Shown here: positions 1 through 8,621 of the stretch, piece after piece
Position numbering within the stretch: the first letter of the stretch is position 1
Layout: each line of letters begins with the position of its first letter
Origin: Sporosarcina cascadiensis
Lineage (GTDB): Bacteria > Bacillota > Bacilli > Bacillales_A > Planococcaceae
Direction of reading: 5' to 3'
NCBI RefSeq assembly: GCF_009650995.1
Contig: NZ_WHVV01000007.1
Coordinates: 1-64,000, forward strand
Length of the DNA stretch: 64,000 nt
Made by a program: the position numbers and the translations under genes
Notes under the pieces: model-generated
Told to the model about the DNA's origin: nothing
Databases searched by the model: none
The model's input: the letters and a program-made list of their open reading frames with translations, nothing else

Positions 1-5
1 TGTTT

Positions 6-36
6 GGGGGGGGGAGGGGGGGGGGGGGTGAGGGGG
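6..36 (+). other. G-rich tract
   Basis: Runs of nine, thirteen and five G are interrupted only by A, TGA or similar single steps. The last run also supplies the ribosome-binding purines for the transposase that follows. Four or more G-runs could form a G-quadruplex on this strand. A long homopolymer this close to the window edge could also be a sequencing or assembly artefact. Confidence 0.5.
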
Positions 37-45
37 TGAAGCTTT

Positions 46-615
46 TTGGGTAGAAAACGAAACTGGAGGCCGAATGTGTATTATCATGTGATTATGCGGG
101 GCAATAACCGTGAGAATATTTTTAAAACGCCGGAGGATATGTATCATATGCTGCGGATTATCAGTCATGCGCACCAGAAGTTTCGCTTTTCTATGGCTGC
201 TTTTTGCATTATGACGAACCATCATCATCTCTTGATCAAGACGGAGGATGAGCTGTCTCGTATTATGAGTCATGTTAACCGGAGATACAGCGATTATTAT
301 TCAAGGCATTACAACCATGTTGGCAGAATTTATCAACAGCGCTATCACCCCATCCTGATTGAAAGCCCTCAGGGTGCCCTGGCCGTCAGCCGTTATATTC
401 ATCGAAATCCAATTAAAACGCAGACGCCGATGGTCAATGATCTCATAGATTATCCATTCAGCTCCTTTCCTGTCTACGCCGGCCGTCAAGTTGTGGGGTG
501 GGACTTTCTGGACACGGAAACATTGCTGTCATATATGTACCCGCCGGCAGTAGCATCTCTGCAAGAATACACTGATTACTGCCTGGCAGAACTGGAGGAG
601 GAAGTAGAAGTGTGA
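46..615 (+). CDS. REP-associated tyrosine transposase (RAYT, IS200-like Y1 family)
   Basis: A 189-residue single-strand transposase of the Y1/HUH class. The HUH-type metal motif is seen in MTNHHHLLI (about residues 57-65), and a candidate catalytic tyrosine lies in the helix NRRYSDYYSRHY about 20 residues later. The C-terminal YIHRNPI segment is typical of the RAYT branch, which moves or maintains short palindromic repeats rather than full insertion sequences. The start is TTG, chosen because AGGGGGTG lies 7 nt upstream and no ATG is near. A REP-like sequence follows the stop by 5 nt and recurs 2.5 kb away. The length is complete and no frameshift is visible. Confidence 0.85.
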   Translation: MGRKRNWRPNVYYHVIMRGNNRENIFKTPEDMYHMLRIISHAHQKFRFSMAAFCIMTNHHHLLIKTEDELSRIMSHVNRRYSDYYSRHYNHVGRIYQQRYHPILIESPQGALAVSRYIHRNPIKTQTPMVNDLIDYPFSSFPVYAGRQVVGWDFLDTETLLSYMYPPAVASLQEYTDYCLAELEEEVEV

Positions 616-620
616 AATGA

Positions 621-656
621 CTGAATAGTGTTCAAATTGTGTGGCGCACAGGCACC
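621..656 (+). repeat. REP-like repeat, copy 1
   Basis: A 36-nt sequence matches 3121-3156 at 33 of 36 positions in the same orientation; the last 16 nt (GTGGCGCACAGGCACC) are identical. It contains the small inverted repeat TGTG-N5-CACA, which suits a RAYT substrate. It lies 5 nt after the transposase stop codon. Confidence 0.65.
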
Positions 657-710
657 GAGAAAAAGGCGGATAATGCACTCGAAAAGCACCAAATAACAAC
701 TCCCAGTGAC

Positions 711-2945
711 TTAAAATAGCTTCATTTGCATAGATACTCCGCTTTGTTCGTCCTCTTTCCTTATATAACCCATCTTTTTGAAACCCTTCATTCGTTTTTT
801 GGACATTGTTAACAAAGTGGGAACTTTTCGGTCTATATAATCGTAGACGCGTACCTCCTGTTTATTCTCGTGTTCACGGTGCAATCTGCCAACGTATTGG
901 GTGAGACGGCTTTGCGCAGCAAATGGTGCGGCCAGGAATAATGCATCCAGTCTTGGAAAGTCAAAACCTTCTCCGATAAATTTGCTTGTTGCGATGATTA
1001 GCAGCTCTTCATGTTCCCCCAACTCCTGAATCAATTTCAAGGACTGTTGTTGTTCTTTTTTCTTCAGGGCTCCGTTCAAGGTGATGATATTCTTGGCGAA
1101 ACCTTGGAACATATCCGTCATGATATTCACATGGTTTACCCGTTCGGTCATAATAAGCGGGGTCATTCCGTCTTCGAGCGCCAGCAGGACATCGTTGAAA
1201 ATCAGTTGATTGCGCTTTGGATCTACTGCTAATTCATCATAAATTTGCTGAATGTTTTCATTTGCGGTCTGATAATTAGTGAATCTTTCTTTCACAATGT
1301 GATGAAACGGGCGTAGAAGTGACTGGTCTGCTGTGTCAGTTTTAAAGAGAATCGGTCCACATTGCATAGTAAGAATCGGATGGAGCCCATCTTGTCGTTG
1401 GGGTGTTGCGGTAAGTCCGTAAACATATTTTGCGCGGAGCATTTTCATTAGTTGCTCGGCAGTAAAGGCGGGCACAAGATGGCATTCGTCGACGATTACC
1501 TGGCCGTATTGTGTGATCGATGGATGGATACCATTAGCAGTCAGTGTTTGTATCATCGCTATATCGATTTTCCCCGTTGCCGTCTGCCTGCCGCCTCCTA
1601 TCATTCCGATTTCCTTTTTAGGAACATCCAGAAATGTGGATAGTCGCTCCACCCATTGGCTCTGCAGCTGTTTTCGATTGACGATGATCAACGTATTAAC
1701 CTTTCTTTCGGCAATTAGAGCAGCAGCCGTTACCGTTTTGCCGAAACCGGCAGAGGCAGCCAGAACTCCGCAGTCATGACTCATTAATTGATCGAGTGCA
1801 TCTTGTTGCTGAGGTGTCAGTGTACCATGGAACTCTGAATTAATTACCGAACCGGTATATCTTTCATCCTGCCAATCAAGTTTTAAACCCATAGAGACCG
1901 CTAGCTCCCTGACCGCTTGTTCGCTGCCTCTTGGAAGAATCAAATGTCCGGTATTCTGATCGAAACATTCTATCCGCGCCGGGATGTGATAAGTCGCGCG
2001 GCGCTTTGCCTTTGCTTTATAATATTCGGGATTTGCGAATGAAGCCAGACCTTTCAGCTTTTCCATCAAGTGTTCAGACAGTTCGTCCAGTGCAAAATGA
2101 ATACCATTCTTTTGGACTGCTGTTATGCGGTCTGAATGTGTTTCTGTATATGTATAAATGGGGGCAGATAAAAGAAACAGTGCTCTTTCCACTGTGATTC
2201 TGTCCATTTTGACTGCTGCAGACAGATATGCCCATTGATCTTTGAATGGCTGGAAATTCTCTGCAATGAATTCGCTATTTTGATTTGCACGAGCATGGGG
2301 CTGAAGTGGCAGAGCGATCAAGTTTCCCATACTATTGGCGCTGGCCAGAAAGTCTTGGCTTGGAAACAACCGGTCAAAAGACGACAGTCTGCTGGATGTC
2401 CGGATACGTGTCTGTTCGATTAAAGACTTGCCCAGTTTACGCGCCAGGGAAGCAGACAGCGCTTCGGAAAAGAATATCCATACGTGAGCGCCGTTGCCCG
2501 ATCGCGAGCGTTCGATGCTGTAAGGAACAAGCGCTTTCCTGCAAGTAATCGCAAAAGAAAGAACATCCTCCTGCCAGTTCCCTTTATCAAAATCAACAGC
2601 TAAAAAGCGACAGGAATGATCTTTTAGCAAAGGATACACACCCACCGTGTATTTTCCGCTCAAATGATCATATACTGCTTGATCCGACAAAGGAAGATAG
2701 GTCTGGTTTTCGAGAGCTGGCCTGTAACCGGGAGTGCCGTCATCCGAAACAAAACGCTTTGCAAAAACATCCGGCCGACCTTGGAAAAATTCGCGGAACA
2801 GACGGACCTTTTCAAGCCTATCCGATTCATTTGTCACTAATTCAGCAGAATTTTTTATTTGGAAATCATGCTGAAGATTGATAATCGTTTGTTTTAAATA
2901 ATCAATCTCAGGATGGTCATTGCACTTTTGTTGGTAAAAGTCCAA
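711..2945 (-). CDS. Primase-helicase fusion (AEP primase domain of TOTE type plus SF2 DEAD/DEAH helicase)
   Basis: A 744-residue fusion. The N-terminal half resembles an archaeo-eukaryotic primase: the acidic pair is in FLAVDFD (D118, D120), the sxH-like motif is in SGNGAHVWIFF (H154), and GNLIALPLQ follows near residue 207. The C-terminal half is a superfamily 2 helicase with Walker A SAGFGKT (about 398-404), Walker B VDECH (485-489), motif III TATPQR and motif VI QYVGRLHRE. Related primase-helicases are described in TOTE-type conflict systems, so a role in defence or DNA repair is inferred, not shown. The start is TTG with AAAGGAG 8 nt upstream. No nuclease or methylase partner is adjacent. 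REP-like repeats lie on both sides. Confidence 0.75.
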   Translation of the reverse strand: MDFYQQKCNDHPEIDYLKQTIINLQHDFQIKNSAELVTNESDRLEKVRLFREFFQGRPDVFAKRFVSDDGTPGYRPALENQTYLPLSDQAVYDHLSGKYTVGVYPLLKDHSCRFLAVDFDKGNWQEDVLSFAITCRKALVPYSIERSRSGNGAHVWIFFSEALSASLARKLGKSLIEQTRIRTSSRLSSFDRLFPSQDFLASANSMGNLIALPLQPHARANQNSEFIAENFQPFKDQWAYLSAAVKMDRITVERALFLLSAPIYTYTETHSDRITAVQKNGIHFALDELSEHLMEKLKGLASFANPEYYKAKAKRRATYHIPARIECFDQNTGHLILPRGSEQAVRELAVSMGLKLDWQDERYTGSVINSEFHGTLTPQQQDALDQLMSHDCGVLAASAGFGKTVTAAALIAERKVNTLIIVNRKQLQSQWVERLSTFLDVPKKEIGMIGGGRQTATGKIDIAMIQTLTANGIHPSITQYGQVIVDECHLVPAFTAEQLMKMLRAKYVYGLTATPQRQDGLHPILTMQCGPILFKTDTADQSLLRPFHHIVKERFTNYQTANENIQQIYDELAVDPKRNQLIFNDVLLALEDGMTPLIMTERVNHVNIMTDMFQGFAKNIITLNGALKKKEQQQSLKLIQELGEHEELLIIATSKFIGEGFDFPRLDALFLAAPFAAQSRLTQYVGRLHREHENKQEVRVYDYIDRKVPTLLTMSKKRMKGFKKMGYIRKEDEQSGVSMQMKLF

Positions 2946-2995
2946 GGCGAGCCACTCCTTTAAATAAAGTGAAAAGCATTCTGTATATTGTGGTC

Positions 2996-3025
2996 AGTAT
3001 ACCTAAAATTGTCTCTCAATATCAA
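2996..3025 (-). promoter_or_regulatory. Sigma-A-like promoter of the primase-helicase gene
   Basis: On the minus strand TTGATA and TATACT are separated by 18 nt, about 50 nt before the TTG start. This is a good housekeeping promoter match from sequence alone. Confidence 0.5.
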
Positions 3026-3120
3026 TCAACAGCCGTTTATCACTAGAAAGCTAAAAGTGTTAAAGAGGTCAAAAAGCCCCTTCGCCATTTTTTTGGCAAG
3101 AGGATTTTTGAGTGAGTTGT

Positions 3121-3156
3121 CTGAATAGTGTATGAATTGTGTGGCGCACAGGCACC
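3121..3156 (+). repeat. REP-like repeat, copy 2
   Basis: Second copy of the sequence at 621-656, with three mismatches near its left end. It is followed by an A-rich stretch with short AAAAAGGC-type motifs up to about 3225. The remainder of the 2946-3224 interval holds no gene I can support. Confidence 0.65.
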
Positions 3157-3224
3157 ATCAAAAAAGGCACCAAGAAAAAACACCGCCAAAAAGGAGCGGG
3201 GGGAAAAAACATCAAAAAAGGCCT

Positions 3225-4163
3225 TCAAAACTTCTCATCCTTCGGGCTTTTCAACACACTGCCGATCCAGTTTTTCTTCTTCAGGTAAAAATAAAGACCC
3301 CAGGTGGAGAGGAAGATGATGAGGAGGGAGGCGATGTAGCCGTATTTCCATTTGAGTTCGGGCATGATTTTAAAGTTCATTCCCCATAAGGCTCCCCAGG
3401 CGGCGACGGGGGTGAAAAGCATGGTGATGACGGTCAGTGTTTTGACGATTTCGTTGCCGCGGTGGGAGGAGATGACGGATTCCAGGTCGATGAGTTTGCC
3501 GATTTCTTCGTCGTATTCCCGGATGGTCTGGCGGCATCGCTGCAGACGCCGGCATGTGCGCTGGTAATGGATCCCATTCTGTACGCTGCTGCCGAATGCT
3601 TCTTGTGCTGCCTCCCGGATGGCGATTACCGGGATGAGGAGATTTTTCCAGACGAGAATTTCGTGGCGGTTGTCCAGGATTTGTGCGAAGACCGGTTCGT
3701 CATTTTTCATTTTGATCCGCCAGAGCAAGTCATGCATACGGTCTTCAAATAACTCGATTCCCTGCAGGAAGGAGGCGGTGATTTCACCGAGCAGGACCAT
3801 AAAACCTTCGATGGCATTTTCAGCGTTCTTCATTTGTTTCTTGAGATTTTGCTGTGAAAGACGCGGAAGGGCAGCTATGTCGATACCGCATGTCAAAAGC
3901 GTGTCCGCCGCGACAAAGTAGTGGAGGATTGTCTGCTCGTTACGGATTTCGGTGTTCTGAGAATAAATGAAGGAGCCCCACATCGACTCGCAACCGATTT
4001 CGGAAGTATCCATCTCCAAATTACTGTTTAATTGAGAATGAATTGATTTTGCCCAGCGTTCTCCTGCTGACGGCATGTCACGGCATGCGGCAATTTCCTG
4101 TGGAGAGGCCGTGTCCAGACTGATCCATTTCCAATGTGCATGTTGAAATACAGGCTCAAGCAT
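3225..4163 (-). CDS. CorA-family divalent metal transporter
   Basis: A 312-residue CorA-type channel for Mg2+ or Co2+ in the cytoplasmic membrane. The C-terminus has two membrane helices flanking the diagnostic GMN signature (WGALWGMNF). The N-terminal two thirds form the soluble, helix-rich cytoplasmic funnel. The length is usual for CorA. The ATG start has AGGGAGG about 8 nt upstream. It is divergent from the RCK_C membrane protein gene. Substrate cannot be decided from sequence. Confidence 0.85.
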   Translation of the reverse strand: MLEPVFQHAHWKWISLDTASPQEIAACRDMPSAGERWAKSIHSQLNSNLEMDTSEIGCESMWGSFIYSQNTEIRNEQTILHYFVAADTLLTCGIDIAALPRLSQQNLKKQMKNAENAIEGFMVLLGEITASFLQGIELFEDRMHDLLWRIKMKNDEPVFAQILDNRHEILVWKNLLIPVIAIREAAQEAFGSSVQNGIHYQRTCRRLQRCRQTIREYDEEIGKLIDLESVISSHRGNEIVKTLTVITMLFTPVAAWGALWGMNFKIMPELKWKYGYIASLLIIFLSTWGLYFYLKKKNWIGSVLKSPKDEKF

Positions 4164-4249
4164 CGGTGCGCCTCCCTTTTCTTTTTACCTTGTCTCATTT
4201 AATAGGAATTTATACGTGACGGCTTGGGAAGAATATCGGAAAAGGGGGA

Positions 4250-4945
4250 ATGGCTGTGAAGGATTTTCTGTTCATGATTTTATATGGCGTGATTGTCTGG
4301 CTGGTCATTGAGATGGCGGTAGTGCTGTTTATGAGTACAGGGCTGAAGAAGACGATTGCGAGGTTCCAGGTGATTTCGATGCTGACAGGAACGGGCTTTA
4401 CGACAGACGAATCATCGCTGATCATCGACCATCCGATTCGACGCCGGCTCAGTGCCGCAGTGATACTGTTCGGTTATTTCTCCCTTGCAGTCATTATTTC
4501 GTCGATTGCTGCACTGCTTGTAAACGATCTAAAAGTCCGGCTGCTGGCCATTGTGATCATCTTGCTGGTTTTCATGATTTTGGTATTGCGGACACGTATC
4601 GTATTCCGATTTCTCGAAAGAAAGTTCGAGCATGGAATGGACGAGCAGTTTGAACTCGAAGACTGGCCTCTGAAAAATGCGCTTGAGCTTGGAGAACAAG
4701 ACGGTGTAGCGCTGTTGCTGATCGAGAAGGATTGCGAGTTCATTGGAGAACCTTGCCGCCGGCTAATAAAGAAAGAAGATGACGTGCATGCGCTATTCAT
4801 CCGAAGGGGAGACAAGGTGCTCCGGAAAGGATTGTTTGAGGAAATACTGCAGACGGGAGACCAGATACTTGTTTTTGGGGACAGCGCACTGATTGAAAAA
4901 AAGTTTTCAAAGTTGCTGACGAAAGACAATGGATTTACTGAGTAA
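4250..4945 (+). CDS. Small membrane protein with C-terminal RCK_C (TrkA-C) domain
   Basis: A 231-residue protein. Residues 1-25 form a membrane helix, followed by a loop containing TGTGFTTDESSL, which resembles the selectivity loop of TrkH/Ktr potassium transporters (inference). Two further helices span about 68-112. Residues 140-225 look like an RCK_C ligand-binding domain. Such proteins usually couple a ligand to ion flux. The ATG at 4250 lies only 1 nt after AAAGGGGG, so the true start is probably GTG at 4256, which has 7-nt spacing. It is divergent from corA, suggesting an ion-homeostasis pair. Ion and ligand are unknown. Confidence 0.65.
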   Translation: MAVKDFLFMILYGVIVWLVIEMAVVLFMSTGLKKTIARFQVISMLTGTGFTTDESSLIIDHPIRRRLSAAVILFGYFSLAVIISSIAALLVNDLKVRLLAIVIILLVFMILVLRTRIVFRFLERKFEHGMDEQFELEDWPLKNALELGEQDGVALLLIEKDCEFIGEPCRRLIKKEDDVHALFIRRGDKVLRKGLFEEILQTGDQILVFGDSALIEKKFSKLLTKDNGFTE

Positions 4946-4952
4946 GAAGGGT

Positions 4953-4989
4953 CGAATAAAAACAACCCTCTATCAGTTGAGCAGAGGGT
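4953..4989 (-). terminator. Intrinsic terminator of the GGDEF-EAL gene
   Basis: The 7-bp stem ACCCTCT/AGAGGGT is followed on the minus strand by TTGTTTTTATTC. It sits between convergent genes and may also serve the plus-strand gene weakly. Confidence 0.6.
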
Positions 4990-5010
4990 CGCGAATTTAT
5001 TGTTGGTGAA

Positions 5011-7224
5011 TCAAATAATATAAATCTTCTCTACTTCCTCTTTCGGCAATGGCTTATTGAAAAAATAGCCTTGCGAGACATCGCAATTGCGGCTTTTTAA
5101 GAAATCCAGCTGTTCCTGAGTTTCTACTCCTTCAGCAATAACTTCTTTGTTTAAATTATGTGCCAGCGTAATAATGGCATTGACAATAATAGTGCCGCTG
5201 TCATCTTTCAGAATTTCACTGACAAAGGACTTGTCAATTTTGATGTAGTCGATCGGGAAGTTTTTCAAGTAGTTCAGAGAGCTGTAGCCAGTCCCGAAAT
5301 CATCGATGCTGAGCCCGACGCCGAGTGATTTCAACTGTTTTAGCACCTGGATAGAATAGTCATATTCCATTGCCATATTTTCCGTAATTTCAATCACAAG
5401 ATATTCCGGGCTGAGCATGGTCCGCTCCAGCACATCTTCAACAAAAGTTACAAGATTCGGTGTAAGAAATTGCTGGGTAGACAAATTTACTGAAATCTTG
5501 ACAGGCGACATACCGTTATCTTGCCATTTCTTGTTTTGTATCGTCGCTTCTTTGATTACCCATTCCCCGATTTGTGTAATCAAACCGGTCTCTTCTGCTA
5601 GTTTGATAAACCGCGCGGGAGATAGTAATCCCAATTTTGGGTGCTGCCAGCGAATCAGTGCTTCAAAACCAATCAGCAGACCCGTCTTATTGTGAATCTG
5701 CGGTTGGTAATACAGCACAAATTCTTCTCTGTCAATGGCATCCCGCAAGTCCATTTCAAGTGCGGAGTTTGAAATCATTTCATCCGATAAATCGTCCGTG
5801 TGTATGATAAATTGATTTTTCCCCTGTTTCTTTGCCCGGTACATCGCATTGTCTGCATACACTAACAGTTTCTCCATAGATACGGGGGGATCAGGGGACA
5901 GGACGACTCCGATACTGGCAGTTGTAAACAATTCCTTATTCTCGACCAGAAAGGGAGAATCAAATACGTGCAATATTTCTTGTGCTTTTCTAATGCTGTA
6001 GTCGGGATGGTCAAAATCAGTCAGCAGAAAAATAAATTCATCCCCGCCCATCCGGGCAAGCAGATCGTTTTCTCCTAGACATTTTGAAAGTTTCTCGCTG
6101 ACTTTAAAAAGTAATGCGTCACCATAGGAATGACCGAAATTATCGTTGATGATTTTAAAGCGGTCTAAGTCAATGAATAAAAGAGCCATCTGCCGCTGTT
6201 TGCCGCTGTTGATTTCTTCTATTATTTTATTGATTTCATTTTTGATGAAACGTCTGTTGGGCAGCGTGGTTAATTCATCATGGAATGCCAAATAGTTGTA
6301 TTCTTGCTGTAAATGATACCTGGCAGTTATATCACGCAGCTGGCCAAACGCGCCAATCATCTTCTCCTCTTCAAAAATTGGCTGTGCATCAAATAAGCAA
6401 ATGAATTGATTGCCGTCTGCATCTTCAAATGAAATTTCTTCGTTGTTAATCACCATTCTTTTCTCCAGCACCTCTTTGAAATACTTGCCTAATCTTTTAG
6501 AGTGAGTAATATTTATGCCCATCAGAGACTCGCGGCTTTTATCTGAAAGCTTTTCCGCAAACTCATTAAATTCCGTGACTATACCATTTGGATTTGTAAT
6601 GATAATTCCTTTGCCTGTACGATTCAGCATTATCTGATTCATGGTATCAAGTTTTCTGTTCTGCTTGCGCAGCAGCAGCTCACGTTCGATGGAATCTACT
6701 ACTTGAAGCAGCATGGAAAGATAGAGTGGATTTTGAAAAGACAGAGGCATCATCAATGAAATACTTCCAAGCAAGTTATTTTCCTCTGTATTGTGAAAAG
6801 CAGTGCCGTAACATGCGATGTTATGAAAGGGATAGTGATAGTGCTGATCTCCGATGAGACTGACAGGATGGAGCTGCTGAAGCGCTAAACTTATTACGTT
6901 TGTTCCGGTGTCTTCAATTGTAAATTGTGCACCGAGTTTAATACCGAATTGGTCGCTCATGGACTTAATCGATTCATCTCCTTCTATTGAAAGAAGATAG
7001 CCATCTGCATCAGAAACAACTACGAGGATAGGGGTGCCTTTTAATGTGTTGAGCAGTTTGTTTGAGAAGTAGTTGATGACAGACAGTATTTCGCTGTAAA
7101 ATTTCTGTTTGTCCGTGAGTCCTTTTTCCTCTAAAAAGTGTATGGGAGATGAAATTGTATTAGGATCCATCCCAGACTTTCTGCACAGTTCATTGGATGC
7201 GGCAATATAATGTGGGTTCTTCAT
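5011..7224 (-). CDS. GAF-PAS-GGDEF-EAL cyclic-di-GMP protein
   Basis: A 737-residue signalling protein with no membrane segment. An N-terminal GAF-like region (about 20-190) is followed by a PAS domain (about 200-310), a GGDEF domain with intact GGDEF at 393-397, and an EAL domain with E521-A-L. The EAL motifs NLSTQQF, EITEN, DDFGTG, KIDKSF and AEGVE are all present, so both diguanylate cyclase and phosphodiesterase activities are possible. A GAF region of this type is also found in sigma-54 activators such as AcoR, which suggests small-molecule sensing (inference). The ATG has GGAGG 11 nt upstream. It is monocistronic, and its own terminator follows. Confidence 0.9.
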   Translation of the reverse strand: MKNPHYIAASNELCRKSGMDPNTISSPIHFLEEKGLTDKQKFYSEILSVINYFSNKLLNTLKGTPILVVVSDADGYLLSIEGDESIKSMSDQFGIKLGAQFTIEDTGTNVISLALQQLHPVSLIGDQHYHYPFHNIACYGTAFHNTEENNLLGSISLMMPLSFQNPLYLSMLLQVVDSIERELLLRKQNRKLDTMNQIMLNRTGKGIIITNPNGIVTEFNEFAEKLSDKSRESLMGINITHSKRLGKYFKEVLEKRMVINNEEISFEDADGNQFICLFDAQPIFEEEKMIGAFGQLRDITARYHLQQEYNYLAFHDELTTLPNRRFIKNEINKIIEEINSGKQRQMALLFIDLDRFKIINDNFGHSYGDALLFKVSEKLSKCLGENDLLARMGGDEFIFLLTDFDHPDYSIRKAQEILHVFDSPFLVENKELFTTASIGVVLSPDPPVSMEKLLVYADNAMYRAKKQGKNQFIIHTDDLSDEMISNSALEMDLRDAIDREEFVLYYQPQIHNKTGLLIGFEALIRWQHPKLGLLSPARFIKLAEETGLITQIGEWVIKEATIQNKKWQDNGMSPVKISVNLSTQQFLTPNLVTFVEDVLERTMLSPEYLVIEITENMAMEYDYSIQVLKQLKSLGVGLSIDDFGTGYSSLNYLKNFPIDYIKIDKSFVSEILKDDSGTIIVNAIITLAHNLNKEVIAEGVETQEQLDFLKSRNCDVSQGYFFNKPLPKEEVEKIYII

Positions 7225-7437
7225 ATACAGATGGACCTCCTTTGCCCTTTATTAAGAAGTATATGTGCAATTCCTCACTTGATATTACTTGTCGTGTATA
7301 GTATGAAAGTTTTGTATGATTAGTTTATCATATATGTTACTAATGTATGTAGTGAAATACGCTGTTTTTTGATACGAATTTGACTTTTTTTGTTGTTGAA
7401 TACATTGAATGTCTCTATTATCAATAATCTGAAATTT

Positions 7438-7490
7438 AAAGCCATGTGAAATCAAGGTTCTGGCAACTTGATTTCACGCGGCTTTTCATT
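7438..7490 (-). terminator. Intrinsic terminator of the sigma factor gene
   Basis: A long stem GTGAAATCAAG/CTTGATTTCAC is extended by AAAGCC/GGCTTT beyond a two-base bulge. It lies in the 332-nt gap between the sigma factor and the c-di-GMP gene. The rest of that gap is AT-rich upstream DNA of the latter gene, and I see no clear -35/-10 pair in it. Confidence 0.7.
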
Positions 7491-7556
7491 TTATTCAGTT
7501 ATTATTCACGTTTCATTTCTTTATTCGTGCAGCAAAAAAGCGTCGGGAAAGTGGAG

Positions 7557-8066
7557 TCATTCATCTGAAAGATTATCGTCCTGCTTTACTTCTGTCAGCC
7601 TCTCCCGCAGTTTCTTCAGCAAACGCTCCCGCCGCTTCTTGACGCCTGCTACGGAGATGCCGAAGAAATCCGCGCAGAATGTCTGCGATTTTTTCTCAGT
7701 GTAGAGCATCGATAATAACTGTTTTTCCTCTGCGTAGAGCGTCTTCAATACGCTGTCCAATTCGGGAAACCTGTCTTCTTCCATTGAATAACTCTCCATT
7801 AGTTCTAGTGTCTGATCGTCAACAGGGGCCTGCCGTTCACTATAGCGGTTTTCTTTTTTCATTTCATCCAGCATGGCGCCGTAAATCGAACGGTAAGCAA
7901 AGGGCGTGAAATTTCCTTTGTCTTTGTCGAACCGGCTCCACGCCTGCCATAATGCAATATATCCAGCCTGACGAAAATCTTCAAAATCACGATAAATATT
8001 CAGTTTTCTAATCACTGCAGAAATCATTGGCTCATACTGTGCGGATACATCGTCAAAATTCTCCAT
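7557..8066 (-). CDS. Sigma-70 family RNA polymerase sigma factor
   Basis: A 169-residue two-domain sigma factor. Region 2 is seen in DFEDFRQAGYIALWQAW and the following FTPFAYRSIYGAML. Region 4 is the C-terminal helix-turn-helix around FFGISVAGVKKRRERLL. The ATG at 8066 is preferred because AGAGG lies about 8 nt upstream; the open frame continues further 5' but without a ribosome site. No anti-sigma gene is adjacent. It is divergent from comK, so a link to competence gene control, as for SigH/ComX factors elsewhere, is plausible but inferred. Confidence 0.8.
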   Translation of the reverse strand: MENFDDVSAQYEPMISAVIRKLNIYRDFEDFRQAGYIALWQAWSRFDKDKGNFTPFAYRSIYGAMLDEMKKENRYSERQAPVDDQTLELMESYSMEEDRFPELDSVLKTLYAEEKQLLSMLYTEKKSQTFCADFFGISVAGVKKRRERLLKKLRERLTEVKQDDNLSDE

Positions 8067-8438
8067 AAATGCGACCTCTTCAGGCCGTGCACGACGCGTT
8101 TGTATTCCCTGGGTGACTTCATCATAGAGAGAGCGGATAGAAAAAACGAATGTCTGTATTCTAATTTTGAGGTACGTAAAATTGTTGGGGGTACCGGCTG
8201 AATTCAGTTTTCTGTCGAAGTTAAATTTTAGAAAGAACACAATCATAGCAGTTGATTTCGCAGGTCATTTCCAGCTGTCGGAACCGGCTTGTCTGAAAGC
8301 AAGGAAGAAAACTCTATATCTAAAAAATATTTCACAAAATAGATAGACTATTTAATTTATTTAGGATATGATAGGTAAAATAGAAGGTTAAAAGTCATAG
8401 TTCAAATTATGTGTATAAATGAAATGAAAATAGTAAAG

Positions 8439-8513
8439 GTGGGCGGAGTTGATCATAAAGTGCTTTCATTTGTGGTCGGCTTTCTTGTTGTGGCTGTAAA
8501 GGAGGTGAGGTAA
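8439..8513 (+). CDS. Possible short hydrophobic leader peptide upstream of comK
   Basis: A 24-codon frame (GTG at 8439, or 17 codons from GTG 8460) encodes a hydrophobic stretch LSFVVGFLVVAV followed by KEVR and TAA. GCGGAG lies 11 nt before the second GTG. A frame starting TTG at 8449 overlaps it. A second very short frame, TTG 8515 to TGA 8550 (11 codons), begins after the strong AAAGGAGGTGA embedded in the first. It could be a leader peptide of the attenuator downstream or a small toxin-like peptide. Translation is not proven. Confidence 0.3.
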   Translation: MGGVDHKVLSFVVGFLVVAVKEVR

Positions 8514-8539
8514 TTTGTATGTAAGCGCAGAAAAAATCC

Positions 8540-8621
8540 CCGAGTGTTGACAGTCCTCGAAGACCCACTCGGAGAAAATCGATTGGAGTATACCAATCTT
8601 GTTTTAGTATACTCCTTTTTT
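8540..8621 (+). promoter_or_regulatory. comK leader with attenuator-like terminator
   Basis: Two hairpins precede comK: CCGAGTG/CACTCGG (8540-8572), and GGAGTATAC/GTATACTCC (8585-8615) followed by six T, which is a standard intrinsic terminator. GATTGG/CCAATC (8581-8598) forms an alternative hairpin that uses the 5' arm of the terminator and so could act as antiterminator. Only about 40 nt separate the T run from the comK ATG, leaving little room for a separate promoter. Conditional readthrough is the inferred control. Confidence 0.6.

Noticed and set aside
8247-8440. ComK boxes (AAAA-N5-TTTT) for autoregulation
   Set aside because: The region is AT-rich and contains several A- and T-runs, but none has the correct spacing in pairs.
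8439-8550. Type I toxin-antitoxin locus
   Set aside because: The short hydrophobic frame and hairpins recall holin-like toxins, but I cannot identify an antisense RNA promoter or the conserved toxin sequence. A leader role is equally likely.
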